DNA of 64,000 nt. Origin: Alphaproteobacteria bacterium (GTDB lineage: Bacteria > Myxococcota_A > UBA796 > GCA-2862545). The stretch lies in the NCBI GenBank assembly GCA_020632875.1, contig JACKET010000005.1, positions 62,001 through 126,000 of the forward strand, read 5' to 3'. The notes under the pieces were generated by a model. It searched no databases. It saw only the letters and a list, made by a program, of their open reading frames with translations, and was not told the DNA's origin. The translations under genes and the position numbers were made by a program. Positions 40,805 through 49,346 of this stretch are shown piece after piece (positions within the stretch are counted from its first letter, which is position 1; every line of letters starts with the position of its first letter).

Positions 40805-41266
40805 ATGAGCGAAGGCGCGTTCACGCTGGACTACGAGAGCCTGAAGGCATTCTGCGACCGGCAGGGCCTGGCGTACTTCACGAACGACGCGCTCGACCAG
40901 ATCGCCATCCCGCGGCCCGACCGGCGGGGCTGGGCGCTCCGCCTCGTCCCGCGGCCCGAGAAGGGCATGCTGACCATCGCCTACCCGCTGCCCGGCCACA
41001 TCCCCCAGGAGCGCATGGCCGCGCTGGCCGCGTCGGCGAACCTGATGAACGCCCGCACGTTCATGGGGGCGTGGGTCGTGAACTGGGAGACGAGCGAGAT
41101 GTACTTCCGCGAGACCGTGCCCACGCAGGGCGTCGAGTACACCGACGACAGCGTGCGCGAGCTGCTCCAGATCGTGATCGGCACGGTGGAGCTGATGGTC
41201 CCGCGCCTCGACGCCGTGCTGAAGGGTGCCGAGCCCGAAGCCGTGCTCGAGGAGTCGAATGCGTGA
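40805..41266 (+). CDS. YbjN-type (type III chaperone-fold) small protein
   Basis: 153 residues, no signal or membrane helix. LDYESLKAFCDRQGLAYFTNDALDQIAIPRPDRRGWALRLVPRPEKGMLTIAYPLPGHIPQERMAALAASANLMNARTFMGAW has the alpha-beta-alpha layout of YbjN/T3S-chaperone-like domains, with conserved LNRxNxx-like and GxWVVN elements. These act as protein-binding modules; in E. coli YbjN affects motility and stress responses. AGGGAGG lies 4 bases before the ATG. The next gene starts 8 bases before the end of this one, so both are co-translated. Confidence 0.75.
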   Translation: MSEGAFTLDYESLKAFCDRQGLAYFTNDALDQIAIPRPDRRGWALRLVPRPEKGMLTIAYPLPGHIPQERMAALAASANLMNARTFMGAWVVNWETSEMYFRETVPTQGVEYTDDSVRELLQIVIGTVELMVPRLDAVLKGAEPEAVLEESNA

Positions 41267-43034
41267 AGCGCTCGACCGGGTGCTCGCCCAGCTCGGCGAG
41301 CCCGCTGCCGTCGACCTGCAGCCGTTCTCGCGCAGCCGTCGCTTCGACAACCTGCGCGTCGACCTGCAGGACGGCACGTCGCGCCTGCTGCGCATCGCGG
41401 TCGACCGCCGCGGCGAGGTGGGGCTGCAGCACGAGGCGGCCGCGCACGAGATCCTGAAGCAGACCGAGCTTCCCGTGGTGGAGCGGTACGTGCTGCTCGA
41501 GCCCGACGAGCTCGGGGTCCCCGCTTCGCTCTCGGAGTGGTTGCCGGGTCTCGCCGGCCAGGGTGTGATCGACGCGCATCCCGAGGTCCTCCCCGAGGTC
41601 TGCAACGGGCTCGGCCTGCTGCGCCGGGTGCTCGAGGAGCAGACGGTCGGGCGCTTCGCGATGGGCGTGGTGGGCGGGCGGTTCCGGCCCATCCGTCGCT
41701 CGTGGGGCGACGAGTATCGGGCGCGCGTCTGGGACTGGTACCGCTCGGCCGAGCGCGCGGGTGCGACGCTGGGGCCCCTGTCGGCACGCATCGTCGCGCG
41801 GATCGACGAGCTGGCGCCCGCGCTCGACCGGGCGAATCGCTTCTGCCTCGTGCACGGCGACCTGCGCCCCGTGAACCTCGTGATGGAGCTCGGCGAGCGG
41901 CCCGACCGCGACACGGCGCCCGAAGCCACCATCACGGGGATCTTCGACTGGGAGCTGGCGACCATCGCCGACCCGCTGCTGGCCTTCGCGCTGCCGCTCG
42001 ACCTGCCCGATGCCGCGCTCGCCCACGTCCTCGCGGGCTACGGCACCGACGACGTGCGGGCCTGGCTCGACGACGAGGCCGCCCTCGCGCGGCTCACGGC
42101 GTACACGCTCGGCCGCGTGTTGCAGTACCTGGCGCTCGTCGTCAGCGCGCAGATCGAAGACGAGGGCAACGCCTGGGGCCACGGGCTCGCCTACGCCGCG
42201 CGGATCGCGGCAGAGCGCCTGCAGCCCGGGTTCGTGCGCGAGAAGCTGCTGCGCGCGCTCCCCGAGGAGCTGCCGAAGGAGATCGAGGTCCCCGATCTCG
42301 TCGACCCCGTGGGTGCCGTGCTGCGCCAGGCGCTGGGCCGGCTGGGCGGGCGTCCCGTGCTGGGCCCGGGCGACGCCGGTGCCTGGATGGGGGCCGTGGG
42401 CGCAGCGCTCCGCGATCAGCACCACGAGGCCGAGGGCTGGGCGCGCGACGGCGAGCTGATGCTGGAGGCGCTCGGCGACTCGCTCGACCCCCGTGGCTAC
42501 GAGCCGATCCCCGATCGCGTCCACTGGCTGCTCTCGCTCGACGCGCGCGTTCGCGGGATGGAGCGCGATCGCGCTTCGGCCGTGTGGTGGCTGGGTCTCG
42601 AAGGGGTCGTCGCGGCGACCCGATCCGCCGATCCGCGGGAGTGGGCCGTCTCGGACGACGCGCTCCGCGGTCTCGAATCGCTGATCGAGGTCCTGCTCGC
42701 GCAGCCCGTGGGGCCCGTGGAGACGAGAGAGTCCATGCTCCTCGCGCTGCTCGCCCTGGCGTGTGAAGAGCGCATCGGAGCGCTCGTGGGCACCGGGCCC
42801 GATCCCGATCGGGCCTCCCGCCACACGCTCAGGATCCTGGAGGCATGGGAGGATCTCACCGTCTTCGCGGGCCGCGATCCAGGCGAGCTGGACGGCGAGG
42901 ACTTCAATGATAGAACGCCAGGAATAGAGAGCTGGACGGTGCCCGTCGTGCTCTATGCGACCGAGGTGGCACGGGGCCTCCCGGTCGATCGCAAGCGACT
43001 CATCGCCGCACTGTGCGCATCTTCGGATGCATGA
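41259..43034 (+). CDS. APH/choline-kinase-fold phosphotransferase with C-terminal helical domain
   Basis: 591 residues. The N-terminal half is an APH-type kinase: FDNLRVDLQDGTSRLLRIAV (ATP lobe), then RFCLVHGDLRPVNLVM (catalytic loop HGDLxxxN, about 205) and ATITGIFDWELATIADP (metal-binding D, about 235). The second half (about 345-591) is helical and Ala/Leu/Glu-rich with HHEAEGWARDGELMLEALGD and other repeats of unknown fold. Such kinases phosphorylate aminoglycosides, choline, homoserine and other small molecules; substrate unknown. Its start overlaps the YbjN gene by 8 bases. No resistance role can be claimed. Confidence 0.8.
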   Translation: MREALDRVLAQLGEPAAVDLQPFSRSRRFDNLRVDLQDGTSRLLRIAVDRRGEVGLQHEAAAHEILKQTELPVVERYVLLEPDELGVPASLSEWLPGLAGQGVIDAHPEVLPEVCNGLGLLRRVLEEQTVGRFAMGVVGGRFRPIRRSWGDEYRARVWDWYRSAERAGATLGPLSARIVARIDELAPALDRANRFCLVHGDLRPVNLVMELGERPDRDTAPEATITGIFDWELATIADPLLAFALPLDLPDAALAHVLAGYGTDDVRAWLDDEAALARLTAYTLGRVLQYLALVVSAQIEDEGNAWGHGLAYAARIAAERLQPGFVREKLLRALPEELPKEIEVPDLVDPVGAVLRQALGRLGGRPVLGPGDAGAWMGAVGAALRDQHHEAEGWARDGELMLEALGDSLDPRGYEPIPDRVHWLLSLDARVRGMERDRASAVWWLGLEGVVAATRSADPREWAVSDDALRGLESLIEVLLAQPVGPVETRESMLLALLALACEERIGALVGTGPDPDRASRHTLRILEAWEDLTVFAGRDPGELDGEDFNDRTPGIESWTVPVVLYATEVARGLPVDRKRLIAALCASSDA

Positions 43035-43050
43035 AAGTCACAGTGGGGCA

Positions 43051-43079
43051 TTGCCAACAGGATCGCGCACCTGTAATTT
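43051..43079 (+). promoter_or_regulatory. Sigma-70-type promoter before the small lipoprotein gene
   Basis: TTGCCA (43051-43056), exactly 17 bases, then TAATTT (43074-43079), 20 bases before the ATG with GGAGG between. The hexamers match consensus at 4-5 and 4 of 6 positions. Confidence 0.55.
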
Positions 43080-43099
43080 GCGCGTGGAGGAAACACCCC

Positions 43100-43465
43100 A
43101 TGAAGAACTTCACCCTCACGCTCATCCCGCTCTTCGCCATCGCCTGTGGCGTGTCCGACAGCAAGCCGCTCGCCGACATCGATTCCGACCTCTGGCGGAA
43201 GATCTGCGACGCTGCGACCGACGCGTCCGCCGAAGAGACGATCACCTGTGATGGTGTCGAGATCACCATTCCCGCTGTCACCGAAGAAGAGGCGTCCGAC
43301 GCCTGCTACGAAGGCAGCAACATCACCTGGAATGCCGACGACGGCTGCACGTTCGGCGTGTGGGTCGACTGCAACGACTGGGATCCGGCCGATCTCTGCG
43401 ATCCCTTCGCCGACATCCCCGCCGCGTGCACGACGCTCGCCGAGTGCGCGACCCCCGCGGCCTGA
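43100..43465 (+). CDS. Small secreted/lipoprotein, acidic and cysteine-rich
   Basis: 121 residues. MKNFTLTLIPLFAIAC is a lipoprotein signal. The mature protein is very acidic (about 25 Asp/Glu among 105 residues) with eight further cysteines in spaced pairs (RKICDAATDASAEETITC, EASDACYEGSNITWNADDGCTFGVWVDCND). It is probably secreted or surface-attached and disulfide-stabilised, perhaps metal-binding through its acidic patches. GGAGG lies about 10 bases before the ATG, there is a sigma-70-like promoter upstream and a terminator after the stop, so it is monocistronic. No family recognised. Confidence 0.75.
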   Translation: MKNFTLTLIPLFAIACGVSDSKPLADIDSDLWRKICDAATDASAEETITCDGVEITIPAVTEEEASDACYEGSNITWNADDGCTFGVWVDCNDWDPADLCDPFADIPAACTTLAECATPAA

Positions 43466-43520
43466 TTCCGCGAACATCTCGGGTCCTCCCGGCCGCTCCG
43501 GCGGTCGGGCCCCGCGCGTA

Positions 43521-43538
43521 GGCGGCCCTCGGGCCGCC
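43521..43538. terminator. Hairpin terminator between convergent genes
   Basis: GGCGGCCC-TC-GGGCCGCC, a perfect 8-bp stem with a 2-base loop, followed by TTCGTCGT. It lies between the lipoprotein stop (43465) and the convergent nucleotidyltransferase stop (43562), so it can serve both strands. The U-run is poor. Confidence 0.65.
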
Positions 43539-43561
43539 TTCGTCGTGTCTGGAGCCCGGGC

Positions 43562-44290
43562 TCAGGGCTCCCGGCCCAACACCCAGTCCTCGAGGCCGTG
43601 GGGCGTGCCGAGGTCGCGGTAGTGGCCCTGCATGCGGAACGCCCGCGTCGAGAGCCCCGTCGAGATGGCGTCGTTCACGTGGGGCCCGACACTGAGCGCG
43701 CCCAGCGCGGGGTCGGAGCGCACGCGGCCCGTGAGCCAGGTCTGGAACCGGGGGCTCATGCCCATGATGCCCCACGTGTTCGGAGGGCAGTCGCGGTCGG
43801 GCTTCTCGAGCACCCGCACCACGCGGTTCCCGTCGGTCTCGACGGGTCCGAGCTCCTGGGGCCGGTCGGTCGGGAAGATGGCGAGGGTCACGTCGGCGTC
43901 GTCGTCCGCGACCCGGCGCAGCGCGGACCGCGGCTCGAACACGGCGTCGGGCAGCAGCAGCACGGCGCGCCGCCCGCCCGTCCACTCGAGCCCCCGCACC
44001 ACGGCATCCGAGAGCCCCGAAGGCCGCGGCTGCACGACCCAGGCGATGCGGAGGCCCAGCTCCGAGCCGTCGCCGAGCACCCGCACGAGCTCGAGCTTCG
44101 CGGGCGACACCACGACGATGGCGCGATCGAAGCCCTCCGCCGCGACGTTCTCGAGCGCGTGGACGAGCGCGGGCACCGGCAGCAGGCCGCGGTCGCTGCG
44201 CCGGAACACGATGGGCAGCAGCTCCTTCATCACGCCGTCGAGGCGGGTGGCCGCGCCCGCTGCGGGTAGCAGGGCGACCGCGTCGCTCAT
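43562..44290 (-). CDS. Sugar-nucleotidyltransferase-like protein
   Basis: 242 residues. VALLPAAGAATRLDGVMKELLPI is the GxGxRLxPxTxxxxK-like N-terminal signature of the glucose-1-phosphate thymidylyl/uridylyltransferase family in altered form. LGLRIAWVVQPRPSGLSDAVVRGL corresponds to the QxxPxGLAxA motif, and AVLLLPDAVFEP to the metal-binding GD-type strand. LEKPDRDCPPNTWGIMGMSPRFQTWL and the end RMQGHYRDLGTPHGLEDWV are typical. It transfers a nucleotide to a sugar phosphate, substrate unknown. ATGA overlap with the upstream membrane-protein gene. Confidence 0.82.
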   Translation of the reverse strand: MSDAVALLPAAGAATRLDGVMKELLPIVFRRSDRGLLPVPALVHALENVAAEGFDRAIVVVSPAKLELVRVLGDGSELGLRIAWVVQPRPSGLSDAVVRGLEWTGGRRAVLLLPDAVFEPRSALRRVADDDADVTLAIFPTDRPQELGPVETDGNRVVRVLEKPDRDCPPNTWGIMGMSPRFQTWLTGRVRSDPALGALSVGPHVNDAISTGLSTRAFRMQGHYRDLGTPHGLEDWVLGREP

Positions 44291-45060
44291 TCGAGCACCA
44301 CGGGCGTGCAGTTCGGCGGCGCGTCGTTGCCCGCCACGGCGAAGTCGTCGCAGGTGAGCCACCACGGGTGCAGCCGGCCGAGCAGCCCGCCCGCACCGGC
44401 CATCACGACCGCGACGAAGAACAGCCCGACCCGCATCTTCACGGTGGGCACCTCGATGATGGTGGGGTCGAGGATGCGGGCCAGTGTGAGCATCACGTAC
44501 GGCAGGGAGATCAGGTAGATCGCCGCCAACCCGAGGCTGATCAGCGCGGCGGTCAGGATGCCGAGGATGCCGAGGATGCTGTCGCCGAGCGGGCGGCTCA
44601 CGATGAGCGTCGTGAGGAAGGCGGCCGGGAAGTAGAGCGAGGGCAGGGCGAGCACCACGGCGCCTCCGCAGCCGATCGGGCGCTGCTTGGCCGGGAGGAT
44701 GGTGCTCGCGAGCACGACGGTGATGCCGACGCCCCACACCGTGATGTAGCTCTGGAACGGGATGTCGCCGTACACCGCGAGGTTGAACGCGAGATCGAAG
44801 GCCAGCAGCGCGATCGTCACGGCCGCGACGAGGAATCCGCGCGCCTCCTCCGACGTCGTCGACTCGGGCAGGGCGACCGGGAGGAGCGTGATGTCCGACA
44901 GATCGAAGTCCGGCGGCCGTGCGGGCAGATCGGTGGGCCCGTCGGGCTCGAGGTGGACGTCGTCGTCGGGGACCACGATCCTCCGGCGGGAGAATCGGGG
45001 GGCGTCGAGGGTGTGGTCGGCGGTCTCGAGCTCGACGTCGTCGTCGCGGTGGCGGGTCAT
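44287..45060 (-). CDS. Multi-spanning membrane protein of unknown function
   Basis: 257 residues. An acidic cytoplasmic N-terminus (1-65, HRDDDVELETADHTLDAP) precedes six hydrophobic segments (GFLVAAVTIALLAFDLAFNLAV, SYITVWGVGITVVLAS, GCGGAVVLALPSLYFPAAFLTTLIV, GILGILTAALISLGLAAIYLISLP, VGLFFVAVVMAGAGGLLG) and a short periplasmic tail with two cysteines (WWLTCDDFAVAGNDAPPNC). CATAAT 8 bases before the ATG is a good -10 for a leaderless transcript. It is co-translated with the nucleotidyltransferase, so a role in envelope sugar metabolism is possible. Divergent from the M16 pair. Confidence 0.7.
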   Translation of the reverse strand: MTRHRDDDVELETADHTLDAPRFSRRRIVVPDDDVHLEPDGPTDLPARPPDFDLSDITLLPVALPESTTSEEARGFLVAAVTIALLAFDLAFNLAVYGDIPFQSYITVWGVGITVVLASTILPAKQRPIGCGGAVVLALPSLYFPAAFLTTLIVSRPLGDSILGILGILTAALISLGLAAIYLISLPYVMLTLARILDPTIIEVPTVKMRVGLFFVAVVMAGAGGLLGRLHPWWLTCDDFAVAGNDAPPNCTPVVLE

Positions 45061-45068
45061 CCGCTGAG

Positions 45069-45074
45069 ATTATG
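45069..45074 (-). promoter_or_regulatory. Candidate -10 (CATAAT) of a leaderless transcript
   Basis: On the minus strand CATAAT (5 of 6 consensus) ends 8 bases before the ATG at 45060. No ribosome-binding site lies between. Confidence 0.5.
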
Positions 45075-45104
45075 GCCCATCCCGCGTGGACGCGCGTGCG
45101 AGGC

Positions 45105-45161
45105 GTGGACCGTGGTCCACGGTCCACGTCCACGGCCCACGGTCCACGGTCCACGGTCCAC
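45105..45161. repeat. Heptanucleotide array (GGTCCAC) with an inverted first unit
   Basis: GTGGACC-GT-GGTCCAC (45105-45120), a perfect palindrome, followed by GGTCCAC, a 6-base variant, GGCCCAC and three more GGTCCAC. It is the reverse-complement counterpart of the 29874 array. It lies between divergent gene starts and just before the M16 ribosome-binding site. Confidence 0.8.
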
Positions 45162-45190
45162 GTTAGAGGGCCCCTCCTGGAGGTCACCCG

Positions 45191-46699
45191 ATGCGAACCA
45201 TCCTGTGCACGGCGCTGCTCGCGGCGTCGCCGGCGTGGGGCCAGGCCGTCGAGGCCGAGGAGTTCGTGCTCGACAACGGCATGAAGTTCCTGCTGTACCC
45301 GCGCACCGAGCAGCCCCTCAACGTGAGCGCCGGCTGGGTCGCGCACGTGGGCAGCGTGAACGAGCGGCCCGGAATCACGGGCATCAGCCACTTCTTCGAG
45401 CACATGATGTTCAAGGGCACGCAGACCATCGGGACGAACGACCCCGCGCAGGACGCGGCGTTCCGCGAGCAGCAGGAGGCGGCGCGGACGAAGCTCCGCG
45501 CGCTGCAGCTCGACCAGAACTACGCCCGGTACCTCAAGGGCGAGATCGACGACCCGTGGCACCCGTCCCACGACACGCCCGAGATGGCCGAGCTGCGCAA
45601 GGAGCTCGACCGCCTCGTCGAGGCGCACAAGTCGGTCATCGTGAAGGACGAGTTCGACCAGGTCTACACCCAGCTCGGCGGCAGCCGGATGAACGCATTC
45701 ACGAGCAACGACCTGACCTTCTACTTCATCACGGTCCCGTCCAACAAGATCGAGCACTGGGCGTGGCTCGAGAGCGACCGGCTCGCCGACTCCGTGTTCC
45801 GCGAGTTCTACAGCGAGCGCGACGTGGTCCACGAAGAGCGCCGCAAGCGCACCGAGTCCACCCCCACGGGCGTGTACGACGAGCAGTTCGAGGCGATGTT
45901 CTGGGAGAGCTCGCCGTACAGCTGGCCCGTCGTGGGCTGGCCGACCGACCTCAACAGCTACACGATGGAGCAGGCGCAGGCCTACTACGACACGTACTAC
46001 CGGCCGAACAACCTCACGGGCGTCATCGTGGGCGACTTCGACGCCGAGGCCGTGAAGCCGGTCCTGGTGAAGTACTTCGGGCGCCTCGAGGCCGGCGAGC
46101 CGCCCCCGCCGGTCGTCACGCTCGAGATGCCGCAGCTCGCCGAGAAGCGGATGGACGCGGCCTGCGAGTGCACGCCCCAGGTCACCGTGCGCCACCGCGC
46201 GCCGCCCTACGAGCACGCCGACATGGCGGCCTTCGAGGTGCTCGCGAACCTGCTGAACGGCCGCACCGGTCGGCTCTACCGCAGCATGGTCGAAGGTGCG
46301 TCCGTCGCCGCCGAGGCCTCCAGCGGGTACCGGCCCCTGAAGTACGGCGGGTACTTCGACATCGGCGCCGAGGTGAAGGGCGACGCGACGCCAGACGACC
46401 TCGAGCGCGAGATCCTCGCCGTCGTCGCGAAGCTCCAGGCCGAGCCCGTGCCCGAGCGCGAGCTGCAGAAGGTGAAGAACCAGGTGCTCGCCGACAGCTA
46501 CCGGCGGCTCGAGGACAACTACAGCCTGATGGTCCAGCTCGGCTTCTACGAAGCGCTGGGCGACTGGCGCTACCTCAACACCGAGGGCCAGCGGATGCAG
46601 GCCGTGACCGCCGAAGACGTGCAGCGCGTCGCGAAGGAGTGGCTGGTGCCGAGCCAGCGGTCCGTCGCGTCGTACGTCCGCGAAGGAGGGGAGGAGTGA
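45191..46699 (+). CDS. M16-family zinc metallopeptidase, catalytic subunit
   Basis: 502 residues. Signal MRTILCTALLAASPAWGQA. The inverted zinc motif is ISHFFEHMMFKGT (HxxEH, about residue 75), with the third ligand in SERDVVHEERRKR, about 145 residues later. The insert between the motif and its later glutamate (LDQNYARYLKGEIDDPWHPS) is longer than in mitochondrial processing peptidases. The domain ends NLTGVIVGDFDAEAVKPVLVKYF and CECTPQVTVRHRAPPY. It probably cleaves peptides in the periplasm. GGAGG lies 8 bases before the ATG. The next gene encodes a non-catalytic partner overlapping by TGATG. Confidence 0.92.
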   Translation: MRTILCTALLAASPAWGQAVEAEEFVLDNGMKFLLYPRTEQPLNVSAGWVAHVGSVNERPGITGISHFFEHMMFKGTQTIGTNDPAQDAAFREQQEAARTKLRALQLDQNYARYLKGEIDDPWHPSHDTPEMAELRKELDRLVEAHKSVIVKDEFDQVYTQLGGSRMNAFTSNDLTFYFITVPSNKIEHWAWLESDRLADSVFREFYSERDVVHEERRKRTESTPTGVYDEQFEAMFWESSPYSWPVVGWPTDLNSYTMEQAQAYYDTYYRPNNLTGVIVGDFDAEAVKPVLVKYFGRLEAGEPPPPVVTLEMPQLAEKRMDAACECTPQVTVRHRAPPYEHADMAAFEVLANLLNGRTGRLYRSMVEGASVAAEASSGYRPLKYGGYFDIGAEVKGDATPDDLEREILAVVAKLQAEPVPERELQKVKNQVLADSYRRLEDNYSLMVQLGFYEALGDWRYLNTEGQRMQAVTAEDVQRVAKEWLVPSQRSVASYVREGGEE

Positions 46700-48204
46700 T
46701 GCGGTACGCCCTGGTCCTGTTGCTCGCCGCGGGCTGCCCCAAGCCCGCACCCGTCGATTCCCCCGCGAAGACCGCGCGCGGCCAGCTCCCCGAAGAGGCC
46801 GGCCTCGCGAAGCGTCCCGAAGACCTTCCCGTCACGGCGCTCGCGTTCGAACCGCCCGAACCGGCCGCGTTCCGCCACGAGCTCGATGGCGGGGTGCCCC
46901 TGTGGGTGGCGACGAGCGACGAGTTCCCGCTCGTCCAGATCTCGATGACCTTCAAGGGCGGCAAGTACCTCGAGCCCGCCGGCCACGCGGGCCTCGCGCG
47001 CATGACGGGTAGCCTGATCCGCTCGGGCGGCTCGAAGTCGAAGACGCCCGAAGCCCTCGACGAGGCGTTCGACTTCCTCGCCGCGGACGTGCGCGTGTCG
47101 GTCGGCAACGAATTCGCGAGTGCCGACCTGAACTGCCTGAAGGACAACCTCGAGGAGTGCCTCGACCTGTTCGTCGAGATGCTGCGCGAGCCGCGCTTCG
47201 ACGCGTCCCGCACGCAGGTGTACAAGGATGGCTGGCTCGCGCGCCTCGAGCAGCGCAACGACGACGCCTCCGACATCCTCTCCTACGAGTGGAACGCCCT
47301 GCTGTTCGGCCGCGACCACTACCTCGGCCGGATCGAGAAGAAGTCCGACATCGACGCGATCGACGCAGCCGACATGAAGAAGATGCATGCCCGCATCTTC
47401 CATCCCGGCAACATGAGCGTGCAGGTCTCGGGCGCCATCACGGCCGACGCGGTGAAGCCCCTGCTCGAGAAGCGTTTCGCGGGCTGGGCCAAGGGCGAGC
47501 CGGTCGACGACCCGCCCGCGCCCACCGCGGCGCCGGCGCCCGGCGTCTACCACGTCCAGAAGGACATCCCGCAGGGCAAGGTCCGCATCGGCATGCGCGG
47601 CATCACGCGCGACGACCCCGACGCCATCGCGATCGAGGTGATGAACGACATCCTCGGCGGCGGCGGCTTCACCTCGCGCATCACGAAGCGCGTGCGCTCC
47701 GACGAGGGGCTCGCGTACACGGCGCGCAGCGCCTTCCAGAACCGCGTGTACTTCCCGGGGATCTTCCTGGCCTTCACCGAGTCGAAGAGCGAGACCGTCG
47801 CGTTCGCCACGAAGATCATGATGGACGAGATCACCCGCATCCGGACCGAGCCCGTGAGCGCCATCGAGCTCGACACCGCGCGCGCCGCGCTGATCGAGAC
47901 CTTCCCGCGCACGTTCGAGAGCAAGGCGGCGACGCTGGACACGTTCGCCGACGACGCGTGGACCGGGCGCGACCCGGGCTACTGGAAGGCGTACCGCGAG
48001 AACGTCGCGAAGGTCGACGCCGCGCGCGTCACCGAGGTCGCTGCGGCGCACCTCGACCCCGCCAAGGCGGTCATCCTGATCGTCGGGGACTGGGAGCCCA
48101 TCGCGAAGGGCGACCTCGAGGGCCACGCGACGATGGCGGACTTCTTCGGCGGCGAGGTCACGCACCTGCCGCTGCGCGACCCGCTGACCGACGCGCCGCT
48201 GTAG
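46699..48204 (+). CDS. M16-family non-catalytic subunit, lipoprotein
   Basis: 501 residues. MRYALVLLLAAGC is a lipoprotein signal. The M16 fold is clear (RHELDGGVPLWVATSDEFPLVQISMTFKGG, EEALDEAFDFLAADV, YLGRIEKKSDIDAIDAADMKKMHARIFHPGNMSVQVSGAI, RITKRVRSDEGLAYTARSAFQ). At the HxxEH position it has GHAGLARMTGSL, so the zinc site is lost. The R/Y pair near the C-terminus (KRVRSDEGLAYTA) that holds substrate is kept. Catalytic and non-catalytic M16 partners normally form a clamshell dimer, as in PqqF/YmxG-type and mitochondrial enzymes. Lipidation would anchor the dimer to a membrane. Confidence 0.9.
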   Translation: MRYALVLLLAAGCPKPAPVDSPAKTARGQLPEEAGLAKRPEDLPVTALAFEPPEPAAFRHELDGGVPLWVATSDEFPLVQISMTFKGGKYLEPAGHAGLARMTGSLIRSGGSKSKTPEALDEAFDFLAADVRVSVGNEFASADLNCLKDNLEECLDLFVEMLREPRFDASRTQVYKDGWLARLEQRNDDASDILSYEWNALLFGRDHYLGRIEKKSDIDAIDAADMKKMHARIFHPGNMSVQVSGAITADAVKPLLEKRFAGWAKGEPVDDPPAPTAAPAPGVYHVQKDIPQGKVRIGMRGITRDDPDAIAIEVMNDILGGGGFTSRITKRVRSDEGLAYTARSAFQNRVYFPGIFLAFTESKSETVAFATKIMMDEITRIRTEPVSAIELDTARAALIETFPRTFESKAATLDTFADDAWTGRDPGYWKAYRENVAKVDAARVTEVAAAHLDPAKAVILIVGDWEPIAKGDLEGHATMADFFGGEVTHLPLRDPLTDAPL

Positions 48205-48729
48205 TCAGGCGCGCTGGCGGGCCTGCAGGGCGCGCAGCTCGGCGGGCGCCTGCAGCTCGGCTTCGGTGGCGACGGGCGCGATGGTGCGGCGCGCGTCGAT
48301 CGCTCGGCGCAGCGCCTCGTGGTCGTCGCGGGTGCCGTTCGCGATGACGAGCTCGGGCTGGCCCACGCGCTCGACGACGAGGCGGTGGCCCCCGAAGCGG
48401 CCCGGCTCGAGGCGGAGCGCGTGAATCGCCTCGTAGGGCACGGTCTCGTGGGAGGTACCGCGCCCGAAGACCGTGCGCTGGACGAGCAGGGCGCGCTGCT
48501 GGAGCGCGACGGTGGTCTTCACCTGGTTCAGGGCCATGCCGGCCATGAGCAGGACGGCGTACGACATCGACCACAGCTCGAGCCCGAGCCACGCCATGAC
48601 CGCCATGAACCCGATGGTGAGGACGAGGAGCAGCGCGTAGCCGCCGCGCTTGCGGGTGAGCGTGATCTCCTGGCCCGCGAGATCCTCGGCGAGCGAGATG
48701 CCTTCCTTCGGGTCGTGCTTCAGGTCCAT
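48205..48729 (-). CDS. Two-helix membrane protein with bacterial PH-like domain
   Basis: 174 residues. Two adjacent membrane helices (GGYALLLVLTIGFMAVMAWLGLELW and MSYAVLLMAGMALNQV) then a soluble part with LQQRALLVQRTVFGRGTSHETVPYEAIHALRLEPGRFGGHRLVVERVGQPELVIANGTR, the strand pattern of a bacterial PH domain. There is an amphipathic N-terminal segment (KEGISLAEDLAGQEITLTRKR). The stop directly abuts that of the convergent M16 gene with zero bases between. It is probably paralogous to the next gene. Function unknown. Confidence 0.7.
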   Translation of the reverse strand: MDLKHDPKEGISLAEDLAGQEITLTRKRGGYALLLVLTIGFMAVMAWLGLELWSMSYAVLLMAGMALNQVKTTVALQQRALLVQRTVFGRGTSHETVPYEAIHALRLEPGRFGGHRLVVERVGQPELVIANGTRDDHEALRRAIDARRTIAPVATEAELQAPAELRALQARQRA

Positions 48730-48759
48730 GGGCGAACCTAGCCACGGATGGCGCGGCGC

Positions 48760-49287
48760 CTACCGGCCGGGGGTGCGGACGAGGTCGCGGAGGGCCTCGG
48801 GGACCTGGGGCTCGGCGCCGCTCATGCAGCTGCGGAGCAGGTCGCGCAGCGCGAGGCGGTTCGTGACGCTCTGCCCGTGGAGCTGGAGGTACTTCGGGCC
48901 TTCGCGGCGGCGGATCAGCAGGACCTCGCCGAGCAGGTCGACGCTCGTGAGCTCGTCGAGCGAGCACGTCCACGTGTCTTCGCCGAGCCGGTTCACCGTG
49001 CGCGCGACGAGCCGCCGGGCCCCGAGCTCGATGGTCTGGAGGGTGGGCTGGACGAGCGCGTCGCGCACCAGGACCACGACCGCCAGCACCAGGATGCCGC
49101 CGAGCACGGCGAGCACGGCCTGCGCGCCGCCGGCACCCACGTCCATCACGACGGTCGCGGGCACCCAGACCATGAGGCCGAACAGCGCCGCGATCAGCAC
49201 GCCCGGGACGGCCTGGTTGCGCGCTTCGGGCGGCGTCAGGTCGACGAGGATGCCGTCGTGGGTGGGAGTGGAGGAGATGGGGTCCAA
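48760..49287 (-). CDS. Two-helix membrane protein, related to its neighbour
   Basis: 175 residues. TTG start; the alternative is an internal codon. Two membrane helices (VPGVLIAALFGLMVWVPATVVM and AVLAVLGGILVLAVVVLVRDAL) followed by IELGARRLVARTVNRLGEDTWTCSLDELTSVDLLGEVLLIRRREGPKYLQLHGQSVTNR, a similar strand order to the PH-like domain of the 48205 gene. It ends in a charged helix with one cysteine (LLRSCMSGAEPQVPEALRDLV). 30 bases separate the two genes on the same strand. Function unknown. Confidence 0.65.
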   Translation of the reverse strand: MDPISSTPTHDGILVDLTPPEARNQAVPGVLIAALFGLMVWVPATVVMDVGAGGAQAVLAVLGGILVLAVVVLVRDALVQPTLQTIELGARRLVARTVNRLGEDTWTCSLDELTSVDLLGEVLLIRRREGPKYLQLHGQSVTNRLALRDLLRSCMSGAEPQVPEALRDLVRTPGR

Positions 49288-49346
49288 GCGGCCGGGCTCC
49301 AGCGGATCACCCGGTTGTATCCCGGCGCGTGACCGGGCTCACCCGC

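Noticed and set aside
41259..43034. Aminoglycoside resistance kinase
   Set aside because: Only the general APH fold is supported. The long extra domain and the neighbourhood do not point to antibiotic resistance.
43562..46750. A 1,062-codon minus-strand frame over the nucleotidyltransferase and the M16 gene
   Set aside because: Only the last 242 codons, from the ATG at 44290, have a family match. The rest is antisense to M16 and to the membrane-protein gene.
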